Shown here: positions 31,225 to 38,541 of the stretch, piece by piece
How the letters are laid out: each line of letters starts with the position of its first letter
How positions within the stretch are numbered: position 1 is the stretch's first letter
Source: CAJPST01 sp041795785
GTDB taxonomy: Bacteria; Pseudomonadota; Gammaproteobacteria; Enterobacterales; Pasteurellaceae
Assembly (NCBI GenBank): GCA_041795785.1
Contig: JBHBXR010000058.1
Coordinates: 1-38,541 of the forward strand
Length of the DNA stretch: 38,541 bases
Reading direction: 5' to 3'
Translations under genes and position numbers: made by a program
Notes under the pieces: generated by a model
Told to the model about the DNA's origin: nothing
What the model saw: only the letters and a program-made list of their open reading frames with translations
The model's database searches: none

Positions 31225-32742
31225 ATGCCATCACAGATTTCAAACGGAAACTGCCTGTTACAGGCGCACAATATCAGCAAATCCTTCTCCGGTGTGGAAG
31301 TGCTTAAAGATATTGATTTTTCTTTATATGCGGGAGAAGTACACGCCTTATTGGGCGGTAACGGTGCGGGCAAATCCACGTTGATGAAAATCATCGCGGG
31401 AATTCAGCAGCAAGACAGCGGCGAATTAGAAATTCACGGCAAGATTCAAAGCGGTTTATCACCCGCCAAAGCGCATCAGTTGGGTATCTATTTGGTTCCG
31501 CAGGAACCGTTGTTATTTCCGAATCTCAGCGTACAAGAAAACATTTTGTTCGGTTTGAGCAAAGCCGATAAAACGGAAGAAAAACTGACCGCACTTTTAC
31601 AGGAACTGCACTCCCATTTGAAACTGGATATGTTGGCGGGTTCGTTAGATGTGGCGGATCAGCAGTTGGTGGAAATTATGCGCGGCTTAATGCGCAATGC
31701 CTCTATTTTAATTTTGGACGAACCGACGGCTTCTTTAACGCCGGCGGAGACCGAGAACCTGTTTAAGAAAATCAATTCATTGTTAAGCAAAGGCGTCGGC
31801 ATTGTGTTTATTTCCCATAAATTGCCGGAGGTGTGGCAAATTTCCCATCGAATCAGTGTGATGCGCGACGGTTATATTGCCTTGGCAGGGAAAACGGGAG
31901 ATCTTCAACGTGATGAAGTGATTGCGGCAATTACACCGAAATCTAAAGGCACGCAATTAAGCGACAGCCAAAAATTGTGGTTGGAACTGCCCGGTCATAA
32001 TCGTATTAAATCCAAGGATAAACCGATCTTAGAAGTAAAAAATCTGACCGGTGAAGGATTTAAAAATATTTCTTTTCATATTTATCCGGGGGAAATTCTC
32101 GGCTTGGCGGGCGTGGTCGGCGCGGGACGCACGGAATTAGCGGAGACTTTGTACGGGTTGCGTAATAAAAAACGAGGAGAGATCTTTTTTCTGGAGCGGG
32201 AAATCAGCGCGTTGACCATTAAAGAACGCTTGGAAGAAGGCATTGTTTATTTGCCGGAAGATCGGCAAGCTTCGGGGTTATATTTGGATGCGCCGCTAAC
32301 TTGGAATGTGTGCGGACTGACTTATAACAATATGGGATTTTGGTTGGATACGGCAAAAGAAAGCGCCATTTTGGAACGCTATTACCGCGCCATCGGGATT
32401 AAATTCAATGACGAGCAGCAGGCGGCGCGTACGTTGTCCGGCGGCAATCAACAAAAAGTATTGATTGCCAAATGCCTTGAAGCCAATCCGGCATTGTTGA
32501 TTGTCGATGAACCGACCCGCGGCGTGGATGTCGGCGCCCGCGCCGATATTTATCAGTTGATTAAAAGCATTGCCAAACAGAACGTAGCGATTTTATTTAT
32601 TTCGTCGGATTTGGAAGAAATCGAGAAAATGTCCGATCGGGTATTGGTGATGCACGACGGTCAAGTGGGCGATTCGCTGCTTGGTGACGCAATTAATACT
32701 AATAATATTATGCAGATGGCATTCGGCGGTTCACATTTATAA
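31225..32742 (+). CDS. lsrA: AI-2 import ABC transporter ATP-binding protein
   Basis: The 505-aa protein carries two tandem ABC domains, as in sugar importers of the RbsA/MglA type. Domain 1 has an intact Walker A (GGNGAGKST) and Walker B (LILDEPTASLTP) but a degenerate signature (DVADQQ). Domain 2 has a degenerate Walker A (GVVGAGRTEL) but an intact signature (LSGGNQQKV) and Walker B (LIVDEPTRGVDVG). It powers AI-2 import with LsrC, LsrD and LsrB. RBS AAAGGAG. First gene of lsrACDBFGE. A USS reads Thr-Ala-Leu in domain 1. Confidence 0.95.
   Translation: MPSQISNGNCLLQAHNISKSFSGVEVLKDIDFSLYAGEVHALLGGNGAGKSTLMKIIAGIQQQDSGELEIHGKIQSGLSPAKAHQLGIYLVPQEPLLFPNLSVQENILFGLSKADKTEEKLTALLQELHSHLKLDMLAGSLDVADQQLVEIMRGLMRNASILILDEPTASLTPAETENLFKKINSLLSKGVGIVFISHKLPEVWQISHRISVMRDGYIALAGKTGDLQRDEVIAAITPKSKGTQLSDSQKLWLELPGHNRIKSKDKPILEVKNLTGEGFKNISFHIYPGEILGLAGVVGAGRTELAETLYGLRNKKRGEIFFLEREISALTIKERLEEGIVYLPEDRQASGLYLDAPLTWNVCGLTYNNMGFWLDTAKESAILERYYRAIGIKFNDEQQAARTLSGGNQQKVLIAKCLEANPALLIVDEPTRGVDVGARADIYQLIKSIAKQNVAILFISSDLEEIEKMSDRVLVMHDGQVGDSLLGDAINTNNIMQMAFGGSHL
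31588..31596 (-). repeat. Uptake signal sequence in lsrA
   Basis: This exact USS core is read in frame as Thr-Ala-Leu. Confidence 0.85.
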
Positions 32743-32754
32743 GGAGAAAAGACG

Positions 32755-33768
32755 ATGTGGAAACTCATACAGGATAACCGCGAACTGACCATTTTAATTG
32801 CCATCGGCTTGCTCTTTTTATTGTTAAGTTTGGTCGGCAGCGGTTTTCATTTACAGACATTGACGATGATTTTCAACTCCGCACAGATTGTGATGCTGTT
32901 GGCAATCGGGGCAAGTTTTGTGATTTTAACCCGCAATATCGACGTATCCGTCGGTTCCACGATGGGGTTGTGCGCTGTGGCGGCGGGGAGTTTGCTGAAT
33001 GCGGGATACGGGTTGTGGAGCGCTTTTGCGCTGACATTGGGCTGCGGTTTATTGGCGGGCTTGCTGAACGGGATTTTAGTGACGATTTTACGCATTCCGG
33101 CAATTGTGGCGACCTTGGGTACATTGGGGCTTTATAAAGGAATTATGCTGTTAATTACCGGCGGTAAATGGATTGAGGGCTTGCCGCAAGAGTTAAAAAC
33201 CTTATCCGAGCCGGTGCTGTTGCAGATTTCACCGATCGGCTGGTTAGTGATTATATTGATTATTAGCGCCTATTTCTTTCTGACAAAAGCTACCGCAGGG
33301 CGTAATTTTTATGCCGTGGGCGATAATTTGCAAGGCGCATTGCAATTAGGCGTACGTATTGATCGGGTCAGAATTATTGCGTTTACTTTAAACGGTATGA
33401 TGGCGGCGATTGCCGGAGTTGTCTTCGCCTCACAAATCGGTTTCGTGCCGAACTCGACGGGTAACGGCTTGGAAATGAAAGCCATTGCCGCTTGCGTACT
33501 CGGCGGTATTAGTTTGTTGGGCGGCGCGGGGAATGTGGTCGGTGCTGTGTTAGGCGCTTATTTCCTGATTCAAATCGACACTATTTTGGTGTTACTGAAA
33601 GTGCCGGCATATTGGAATAATTTCGTGGCAGGGATTGTGCTCTTGGCAGTATTGGTCTTTGACGGACGGATTCGGGTGATGATTGCCAACAATCTGAAAT
33701 TGCAACGTTACGCCCGTTTTCTAAAAGACGATGAAGTTCCGTCAACAAATAAGGCGCCGTCAAAATAG
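32755..33768 (+). CDS. lsrC: AI-2 import ABC transporter permease LsrC
   Basis: The 337-aa permease of the ribose-type (BPD_transp_2) family has about ten hydrophobic helices and the conserved TRNIDVSVGSTMGLC and LGGISLLGGAGN segments. It forms the membrane channel for AI-2 with LsrD. It is 12 bases after lsrA with RBS AAGGAGAAAA. The C-terminal tail is short and polar. Confidence 0.94.
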   Translation: MWKLIQDNRELTILIAIGLLFLLLSLVGSGFHLQTLTMIFNSAQIVMLLAIGASFVILTRNIDVSVGSTMGLCAVAAGSLLNAGYGLWSAFALTLGCGLLAGLLNGILVTILRIPAIVATLGTLGLYKGIMLLITGGKWIEGLPQELKTLSEPVLLQISPIGWLVIILIISAYFFLTKATAGRNFYAVGDNLQGALQLGVRIDRVRIIAFTLNGMMAAIAGVVFASQIGFVPNSTGNGLEMKAIAACVLGGISLLGGAGNVVGAVLGAYFLIQIDTILVLLKVPAYWNNFVAGIVLLAVLVFDGRIRVMIANNLKLQRYARFLKDDEVPSTNKAPSK

Positions 33769-33780
33769 GGAGGAAGAATA

Positions 33781-34770
33781 ATGTTGACGCTAAAAAAATA
33801 CGGTTGGGAACTGACGTTATTCTGCCTTGTGATTATCGAAATCTTGGGTTTCGGCATGATTAATCCGAGAATGTTGGATTTAAACGTGTTGCTTTACAGT
33901 ACCAGCGATTTTATTTATATCGGTATGTTGGCATTGCCGTTGACCATGATTATCGTCAGCGGCGGTATGGATATTTCCTTCGGCTCCACCGTGGGACTAT
34001 GCGCGATTTTTCTCGGCGTGTTGTTTAAATCCGATGTGCCGTTGATGGCGGCGATTCCGTTGACTTTTGTGGTCGGTGTGCTGTGCGGATTAATCAATGC
34101 CGCATTAATTCTGTACACTAAAGTCAATCCGTTGGTGATTACGTTAGGCACCATGTATTTATTCGGCGGCGGCGCCTTATTGCTGTCCGGTTTTGCCGGC
34201 GCCACCGGTTACGAAGGGATCGGCGGTTTTCCCGATTCTTTATTGGATTTTGCCAATCAGAGCCTGTTCGGTATTCCGACGCCGATAATTTATTTCCTGT
34301 TGATGACTGCGCTATTTTGGTTGTTAATGCACCGAACCAGCGTCGGCAGAAGCACGTTTTTAATCGGGCAAAGCGAACGAACCTCCCGTTACAGTGCCGT
34401 GCCGATTAAGAAAACTTTACTGATTATTTATTCCTCCATCGGACTGGTTGCCGCTTTTGTCGCCGTTTTGTTGGTGTCTTATTTCGGCTCGGCGCGTTCT
34501 GATCTCGGCAGCTCATTGTTAATGCCCGTACTGACGGCAGTAGTGCTTGGCGGTGCCAATATTTACGGTGGTTCGGGTTCGATTATCGGTACCGCTATCG
34601 CAGCCTTGCTTATCGGTTATTTACAACAAGGCTTACAAATGGTCGGCGTGCCGAATGAAATTTCCAGTGCCTTATCGGGCGCATTACTTATCATCGTGTT
34701 AATCGGAAAATCTGTCAGTTTGCATTATGGCGCTGTTATGCAATGGGTTCGACGACACATTCATTCATAA
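33781..34770 (+). CDS. lsrD: AI-2 import ABC transporter permease LsrD
   Basis: The 329-aa permease is a homologue of LsrC with matching motifs (VSGGMDISFGSTVGLC, LGGANIYGGSGS). It pairs with LsrC; order and spacing (12 bases after lsrC, 22 before lsrB) are those of the standard lsr operon. RBS GGGAGGAA. Confidence 0.94.
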   Translation: MLTLKKYGWELTLFCLVIIEILGFGMINPRMLDLNVLLYSTSDFIYIGMLALPLTMIIVSGGMDISFGSTVGLCAIFLGVLFKSDVPLMAAIPLTFVVGVLCGLINAALILYTKVNPLVITLGTMYLFGGGALLLSGFAGATGYEGIGGFPDSLLDFANQSLFGIPTPIIYFLLMTALFWLLMHRTSVGRSTFLIGQSERTSRYSAVPIKKTLLIIYSSIGLVAAFVAVLLVSYFGSARSDLGSSLLMPVLTAVVLGGANIYGGSGSIIGTAIAALLIGYLQQGLQMVGVPNEISSALSGALLIIVLIGKSVSLHYGAVMQWVRRHIHS

Positions 34771-34792
34771 CTCAACTCAAGGAGAATCTAGT

Positions 34793-35809
34793 ATGAAAAC
34801 TCAATTAAAAGCGACCGCACTTGCCATTGCTCTTGGTTTATCCGCCGTGACGGCGGCTCAGGCAGCCGACCGTATCGCCTTTATTCCTAAATTGGTTGGG
34901 GTCGGTTTCTTCACCAGCGGCGGACAAGGTGCAACGGATATGGGCAAAACCTTAGGCGTGGATGTCACCTATGACGGACCGACCGAACCGAGCGTATCCA
35001 ACCAAGTACAGTTGATTAATAACTTTGTCAATCAGGGCTATAATGCAATTATCGTTTCGGCGGTTTCTCCCGACGGTTTATGTTCCACACTACAACGCGC
35101 CATGAAACGCGGTGTGAAAGTGCTGACTTGGGATTCGGACGTAAAACCGGAATGCCGCAGCTATTATATCAACCAAGGCACACCGGTTCAGTTAGGCTCT
35201 ATGTTGGTGGATATGGCGGCAAGTCAGATCAGTAAACCGAAAGCAAAAGTGGCGTTTTTCTATTCAAGCCCGACGGTTACCGATCAAAACCAATGGGTGA
35301 CCGCTGCGAAAGAGAAAATTGCGAAAGAACATCCTGAATGGGAAATCGTGACCACGCAATTCGGTTATAATGATGCGATTAAATCATTGCAAACGGCGGA
35401 AGGGATTTTGAAAGCCTATCCGGATTTAGACGCCATTATCGCACCGGACGCTAATGCACTGCCGGCAGCGGCGCAAGCGGCGGAAAACCTGAAAGTCAGC
35501 AGCGTAGTGATTGTCGGTTTCAGTACGCCGAATGTGATGCGCCCTTATGTAAAACGCGGCACAGTGAAACAATTCGGGCTATGGGATGTTGTGCAACAGG
35601 GTAAAATTTCCGTTTCCGTTGTCAATGATTTATTAAAAGGCAAAACGCTGAAAGTGGGCGATAAACTGGACGTGCAAGGCATCGGCACGGTTGAAGTGTC
35701 GCCGAACAAAGTACAAGGTTACGATTACGAAGCGGAAGGTAACGGTATTATCCTGTTGCCTGAGCGCGTGGTCTTTACTAAAGACAATATCGATAACTAC
35801 AATTTCTAA
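34793..35809 (+). CDS. lsrB: AI-2-binding periplasmic protein LsrB
   Basis: The 338-aa protein has a signal peptide (residues 1-24, cleavage after AQA). The mature part follows Salmonella LsrB almost without gaps, including the AI-2 contacts seen in that structure: Lys33 (FIPKLVG), the Asp in TWDSD, the Asp and Gln in TDQNQW, and the Pro and Ala of DANALPAA. It should therefore bind the R-THMF form of AI-2. ATG 34793 was chosen for RBS AAGGAG and the signal peptide; a longer frame from 34727 overlaps lsrD. A USS encodes Thr-Ala-Leu in the signal peptide. Confidence 0.96.
   Translation: MKTQLKATALAIALGLSAVTAAQAADRIAFIPKLVGVGFFTSGGQGATDMGKTLGVDVTYDGPTEPSVSNQVQLINNFVNQGYNAIIVSAVSPDGLCSTLQRAMKRGVKVLTWDSDVKPECRSYYINQGTPVQLGSMLVDMAASQISKPKAKVAFFYSSPTVTDQNQWVTAAKEKIAKEHPEWEIVTTQFGYNDAIKSLQTAEGILKAYPDLDAIIAPDANALPAAAQAAENLKVSSVVIVGFSTPNVMRPYVKRGTVKQFGLWDVVQQGKISVSVVNDLLKGKTLKVGDKLDVQGIGTVEVSPNKVQGYDYEAEGNGIILLPERVVFTKDNIDNYNF
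34814..34822 (-). repeat. Uptake signal sequence in the lsrB signal peptide
   Basis: This exact USS core is read as Thr-Ala-Leu at the start of the hydrophobic core of the signal peptide. Confidence 0.85.
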
Positions 35810-35828
35810 TTATGAATAGGAGAAAATA

Positions 35829-36707
35829 ATGGCAGATTTAGATGACATCAAGGACGGTAAAGATTTCGGGTTGGATCGACCGCAAACCAACAAGGCGTTT
35901 TATTTGAAAGGCGCCGGCGCATTGGATTGGGGTATGCAGTCCCGTTTGGCGGATATTTTTAATCCGAAAACGGGGAAAACCATTATGTTAGCCTTTGATC
36001 ACGGTTATTTCCAAGGTCCGACTACCGGATTGGAGCGTATTGATCTGCATATTGCGCCGTTGTTCGAATATACCGACGTACTAATGTGTACGCGCGGCAT
36101 TTTGCGTAGCGTGGTGCCGCCGCAAACCCGTAAACCGGTGGTATTGCGCGCTTCCGGGGCGAATTCGATTTTAACCGAATTGTCGAACGAAGCCGTTGCG
36201 GTGTGCATTGAAGACGCATTGCGTTTAAATGTGTCTGCGATGGCGGCACAGGTGTATATCGGTTCCGAATACGAACATCAATCCATTAAAAATATCATTC
36301 AATTGGTTGACCAAGGCACGCGTTACGGTATGCCGACGATGGCGGTTACCGGTGTCGGTAAGGATATGGCGCGCGATCAGCGTTATTTCTCATTGGCAAC
36401 CCGTATTGCGGCGGAAATGGGCGCGCACATTATCAAAACCTATTATGTGGATAAAGGTTTTGAACGTGTAACGGCGGGTTGTCCGGTGCCGATTGTGATT
36501 GCCGGCGGTAAAAAACTGCCTGAAGCGGAAGCGCTGGATATGTGCTATAAAGCCATTGATCAAGGTGCATTAGGGGTGGATATGGGACGCAATATTTTCC
36601 AATCCGACGCGCCTATTGCCATGCTGAAAGCCGTACATGCGGTTGTACACGGCGGCGAGAACGCAGAAAAAGCCTATCAACTTTATTTAGACGAAAAAAA
36701 CGCTTAA
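35829..36707 (+). CDS. lsrF: 3-hydroxy-5-phosphonooxypentane-2,4-dione thiolase LsrF
   Basis: The 292-aa protein has the class I aldolase-like fold and the catalytic Lys203 in IIKTYYVDKGFERV, plus MLAFDHGYFQGPTTGLE near residues 53-69. LsrF transfers an acetyl group from the phosphorylated dione made by LsrG to coenzyme A, giving acetyl-CoA and dihydroxyacetone phosphate, and so ends AI-2 signalling. RBS GGAGAAA; 19 bases after lsrB. It is followed by a terminator-like hairpin. Confidence 0.95.
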   Translation: MADLDDIKDGKDFGLDRPQTNKAFYLKGAGALDWGMQSRLADIFNPKTGKTIMLAFDHGYFQGPTTGLERIDLHIAPLFEYTDVLMCTRGILRSVVPPQTRKPVVLRASGANSILTELSNEAVAVCIEDALRLNVSAMAAQVYIGSEYEHQSIKNIIQLVDQGTRYGMPTMAVTGVGKDMARDQRYFSLATRIAAEMGAHIIKTYYVDKGFERVTAGCPVPIVIAGGKKLPEAEALDMCYKAIDQGALGVDMGRNIFQSDAPIAMLKAVHAVVHGGENAEKAYQLYLDEKNA

Positions 36708-36718
36708 TTTAAGCCTTC

Positions 36719-36747
36719 AGCGGTAAGAGTTTTCTTACCGCTCTTTT
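36719..36747 (+). terminator. Terminator-like hairpin between lsrF and lsrG
   Basis: The perfect 9-bp stem AGCGGTAAG / CTTACCGCT has loop AGTTTT and is followed by CTTTT. It lies 11 bases after the lsrF stop, inside the operon. The short T-run suggests partial termination that lowers lsrG and lsrE. Confidence 0.7.
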
Positions 36748-36773
36748 CATTGCTTGGCAATTAAGGAGTCATT

Positions 36774-37085
36774 ATGTTTGCAATGCTGGTTGAAATTAAT
36801 ATTAAAGAAGGAAAAGAACGGGAATTTCTGGAAGTGTTTGAACGCAATCATTTAGGCACCCGCAAAGAGCCGGGTAATCTGCGTTTTGACGTATTACGCG
36901 ATCCGGAAGTGAAAACGCGTTTTTATGCCTATGAAGTATATGTGAACGAACAAGCATTGGAAGAACACCGCAAAACTCCGCATTATCACCGCTGTGTTGC
37001 CGAACTGGAGCCGTTGATGACCGGCAGCAGAAGTAAAAAAATCTTTGATTGGGTGATGCCGGAGAGTTTTGACAATGAATGCTGA
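36774..37085 (+). CDS. lsrG: Phospho-AI-2 isomerase LsrG
   Basis: The 103-aa antibiotic-biosynthesis-monooxygenase-fold protein (FAMLVEINIKEGKEREFLEVF, shown here from residue 2; NLRFDVLRDPEVKTRFYAYEVY in the middle; HRKTPHYH with the catalytic-region histidines). LsrG isomerises phospho-DPD to the dione cleaved by LsrF. RBS AAGGAG. The C-terminus is a few residues longer than in E. coli, because the frame runs 11 bases into lsrE. Confidence 0.94.
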   Translation: MFAMLVEINIKEGKEREFLEVFERNHLGTRKEPGNLRFDVLRDPEVKTRFYAYEVYVNEQALEEHRKTPHYHRCVAELEPLMTGSRSKKIFDWVMPESFDNEC

Positions 37086-37782
37086 TACGTCGAACACAGA
37101 TAAAGTGCGGTTGATTTCACGCTTAAAATCTCAGCCGATCAGCGTCGGCATTTTGGCTTCCGATTGGTTAAAATTATCGGAAACCTTATCAATATTATCT
37201 CGGCGACAATTGCAGTTATTGCATTTTGATATTGCGGACGGACAATTTTCGCCGTTGTTTACCGTGGGAAGTATAGCCGTAAAACAGTTTGCGCATCCTT
37301 TTATCAAAGACGTACATTTAATGGTAAAAGATCCGCTTTCCGTAGCGCAAAGCTGTTTTCATGCCGGCGCGGATATTATTACCCTGCAAATTGAAACGGA
37401 TGAGAATCTCAGTACAGTTTACACCTGGTTGAATGCGCAGGATCATCCGCCGTTGTGCGGTATCAGCATTTGTCCCAAAACGGATCTTTCTTTATTGCAG
37501 GATTACCTGCCGCAAGTGGACTTAATTCAGCTTTTAACGCTTGATCCGAGAACGGGTAAGAAAGCGGACGAACGGACCGTGCTTGAACGCATTAAACAGA
37601 CATTAGAAATGCTCGGCACGGAACGCCCGCACAAGTTGATTACCGTGGACGGCTCAATGAATCTTGAGCTGGCTAAAAAAGTCAACCAACTGGATATTGA
37701 TTGGGTGGTCTCAGGCAGCGCCCTGTTTGCTTCCCCCGAAACGGAGCAAACACTGATAAAATGGCAAACGGAATTGGGTTAA
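37075..37782 (+). CDS. lsrE: Ribulose-phosphate 3-epimerase-like protein LsrE
   Basis: The 235-aa TIM-barrel protein has epimerase hallmarks (SVGILASDW, LLHFDIADGQFSP, KDVHLMV, GISICPKT, VVSGSALF) and resembles Salmonella LsrE, a gene that E. coli lacks. The exact substrate is not known. ATG 37075 was chosen for RBS GGAGAG 8 bases upstream; it overlaps lsrG by 11 bases, so translation is coupled. A TTG at 37069 is a less likely start. The strong bidirectional terminator after it marks the operon end. Confidence 0.9.
   Translation: MNADTSNTDKVRLISRLKSQPISVGILASDWLKLSETLSILSRRQLQLLHFDIADGQFSPLFTVGSIAVKQFAHPFIKDVHLMVKDPLSVAQSCFHAGADIITLQIETDENLSTVYTWLNAQDHPPLCGISICPKTDLSLLQDYLPQVDLIQLLTLDPRTGKKADERTVLERIKQTLEMLGTERPHKLITVDGSMNLELAKKVNQLDIDWVVSGSALFASPETEQTLIKWQTELG
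37103..37111 (+). repeat. Uptake signal sequence at the lsrE 5' end
   Basis: This exact USS core is read as part of Lys-Val-Arg-Leu in the variable N-terminus. Confidence 0.85.
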
Positions 37783-37861
37783 CGTCTTCCTCTATAAGAC
37801 ATTGAGCCGTTTCTTAGCAATTTTGTCTACTATGCCCCTTTATCTACGATGTTGTATAGAC

Positions 37862-37893
37862 AAAAACGGCATACCGAAGTATGCCGCTTTTTT
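37862..37893. terminator. Bidirectional terminator between lsrE and efp
   Basis: The stem CGGCATAC / GTATGCCG (37867-37874 / 37879-37886) has a stable CGAA tetraloop, AAAAA before it and CTTTTTT after it. It serves the convergent lsr operon and efp. Confidence 0.9.
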
Positions 37894-37904
37894 ACATCTG
37901 ATAA

Positions 37905-38471
37905 TTATTTCACGCGGGAAACATATTCGCCCGAACGGGTATCCACTTTGATCACTTCACCGATTTGTACGAATAACGGCACTTTTACTACCGCACCGGT
38001 GCTTAAGGTTGCCGGTTTGCCGCCGGTACCTGCGGTATCGCCTTTCAAACCCGGATCCGTGTCGACGATTTCCAATTCAACGAAATTCGGCGGTGTGACG
38101 GAAATCGGTGCGCCGTTCCATAAAGTAACGATACAATCCGCTTGATCCAATAACCATTTTTCCGCATCGCCGATTGCTTTGGCATCCGCCGAGTATTGTT
38201 CAAAGGTTTCAGGGTGCATAAAATACCAGAAGGCATCGTCTTTGTAAGAGTAAGTCAGGTTTAAATCCATCACATCCGCGCCTTCCACTGACGTGCCTGA
38301 TTTGAAGTTTACATCCAATACTTTGCCGGAAATTAATTTGCGGATACGGGTGCGGGTAAACGCTTGACCTTTTCCCGGTTTAACGAATTCATTTTCAACA
38401 ATAACGCAAGGCTCGCCGTCTTGCATAAATTTTAGACCTGGTTTGAAATCACTGGTAGTATATGTAGCCAT
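37905..38471 (-). CDS. efp: Elongation factor P
   Basis: The 188-aa protein has the three-beta-barrel EF-P layout. The modification loop reads KPGKGQAF with Lys34, the residue that EpmA/EpmB beta-lysylate in E. coli. EF-P relieves ribosome stalling at consecutive prolines. The Lys-type loop (rather than Arg-type) predicts that epmA and epmB exist elsewhere in the genome. RBS GAGGATA precedes the ATG. About 70 bases of upstream sequence remain in the window and show no clear promoter. Confidence 0.97.
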   Translation of the reverse strand: MATYTTSDFKPGLKFMQDGEPCVIVENEFVKPGKGQAFTRTRIRKLISGKVLDVNFKSGTSVEGADVMDLNLTYSYKDDAFWYFMHPETFEQYSADAKAIGDAEKWLLDQADCIVTLWNGAPISVTPPNFVELEIVDTDPGLKGDTAGTGGKPATLSTGAVVKVPLFVQIGEVIKVDTRSGEYVSRVK

Positions 38472-38541
38472 ATTATCCTCAATTTGATAGAGCTTATTTT
38501 TAAAAGTGCGTATTTTAACCCAAAATAACGGAATTAGAGAA

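Noticed and set aside
28387..37782. lsr locus as a recent horizontal acquisition
   Set aside because: Exact USS cores in lsrA, lsrB and lsrE, and codon use that looks like the neighbouring genes by eye, argue for long residence. A phylogeny would be needed to claim transfer.
1..38541. CRISPR arrays, tRNA or rRNA genes, insertion sequences, prophage genes
   Set aside because: I looked for spaced direct repeats, cloverleaf-like clusters, transposase motifs and phage structural genes and saw none. The only dispersed repeat is the USS.

Overview
The window comes from a gammaproteobacterium of the family Pasteurellaceae. The main reason is the Haemophilus-type DNA uptake signal sequence (USS, 9-mer AAGTGCGGT). 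I count 22 exact copies on both strands, and I see no enrichment of the alternative Actinobacillus pleuropneumoniae-type core. Gene content and protein sequences also fit: Na+-NQR with apbE and nqrM, HflD, YtjB/AhpA, PriB and a full lsr locus. A succinate-producing type (Basfia/Mannheimia succiniciproducens, Actinobacillus succinogenes) or Aggregatibacter is plausible, but I cannot decide the species from sequence alone. No rRNA, tRNA, CRISPR array, insertion sequence or prophage is visible. No stretch longer than 300 bases lacks a gene.

Layout. (1) 1-4953: the end of the Na+-translocating NADH:quinone oxidoreductase operon (nqrB partial, nqrC, D, E, F), followed by its two maturation genes, apbE (flavin transferase) and nqrM. 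(2) 5020-8756: mnmA, a GNAT acetyltransferase, hflD and purB. (3) 8812-9510: a small divergent pair, an unrecognised 126-residue protein and a short HTH regulator, with two related perfect palindromes between them. (4) 9543-17222: murJ, rpsT, ytjB, serB, yajQ, cysK, cysZ and zipA in mixed orientation, separated by hairpin terminators. (5) 17300-20667: ligA and the membrane CBS protein paeA/ytfL. (6) 20723-22300: the rpsF-priB-rpsR-rplI ribosomal operon, with a structured leader that looks like an S6:S18 binding site. (7) 22349-27070: ubiE-ubiJ-ubiB-tatA-tatB-tatC, i.e. ubiquinone synthesis plus the Tat translocase. (8) 27237-28145: a TPM-domain membrane protein. (9) 28387-37782: a complete autoinducer-2 (AI-2) locus, with lsrRK leftward and lsrACDBFGE rightward around a shared promoter region with two CRP-like sites. 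(10) 37905-38471: efp, encoding elongation factor P.

The genes cover respiration (NQR, ubiquinone), tRNA and ribosome function (mnmA, rpsT, rpsF-rplI, efp), envelope and division (murJ, zipA, tat) and sulfur/amino-acid metabolism (cysZ-cysK, serB). They also include one complete signalling and catabolic circuit. In it AI-2 enters through LsrACDB, is phosphorylated by LsrK, inactivates the repressor LsrR and is broken down by LsrG and LsrF.

Most of the window is ordinary core genome. The parts least explained by known families are the 8812-9510 gene pair and its operators, the imperfect 42-nt palindrome at 27179-27220, the terminator-like hairpin inside the lsr operon between lsrF and lsrG, and the switch-like rpsF leader. 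I found no strong evidence for a wholly new system; the 8812-9510 pair is the best candidate.
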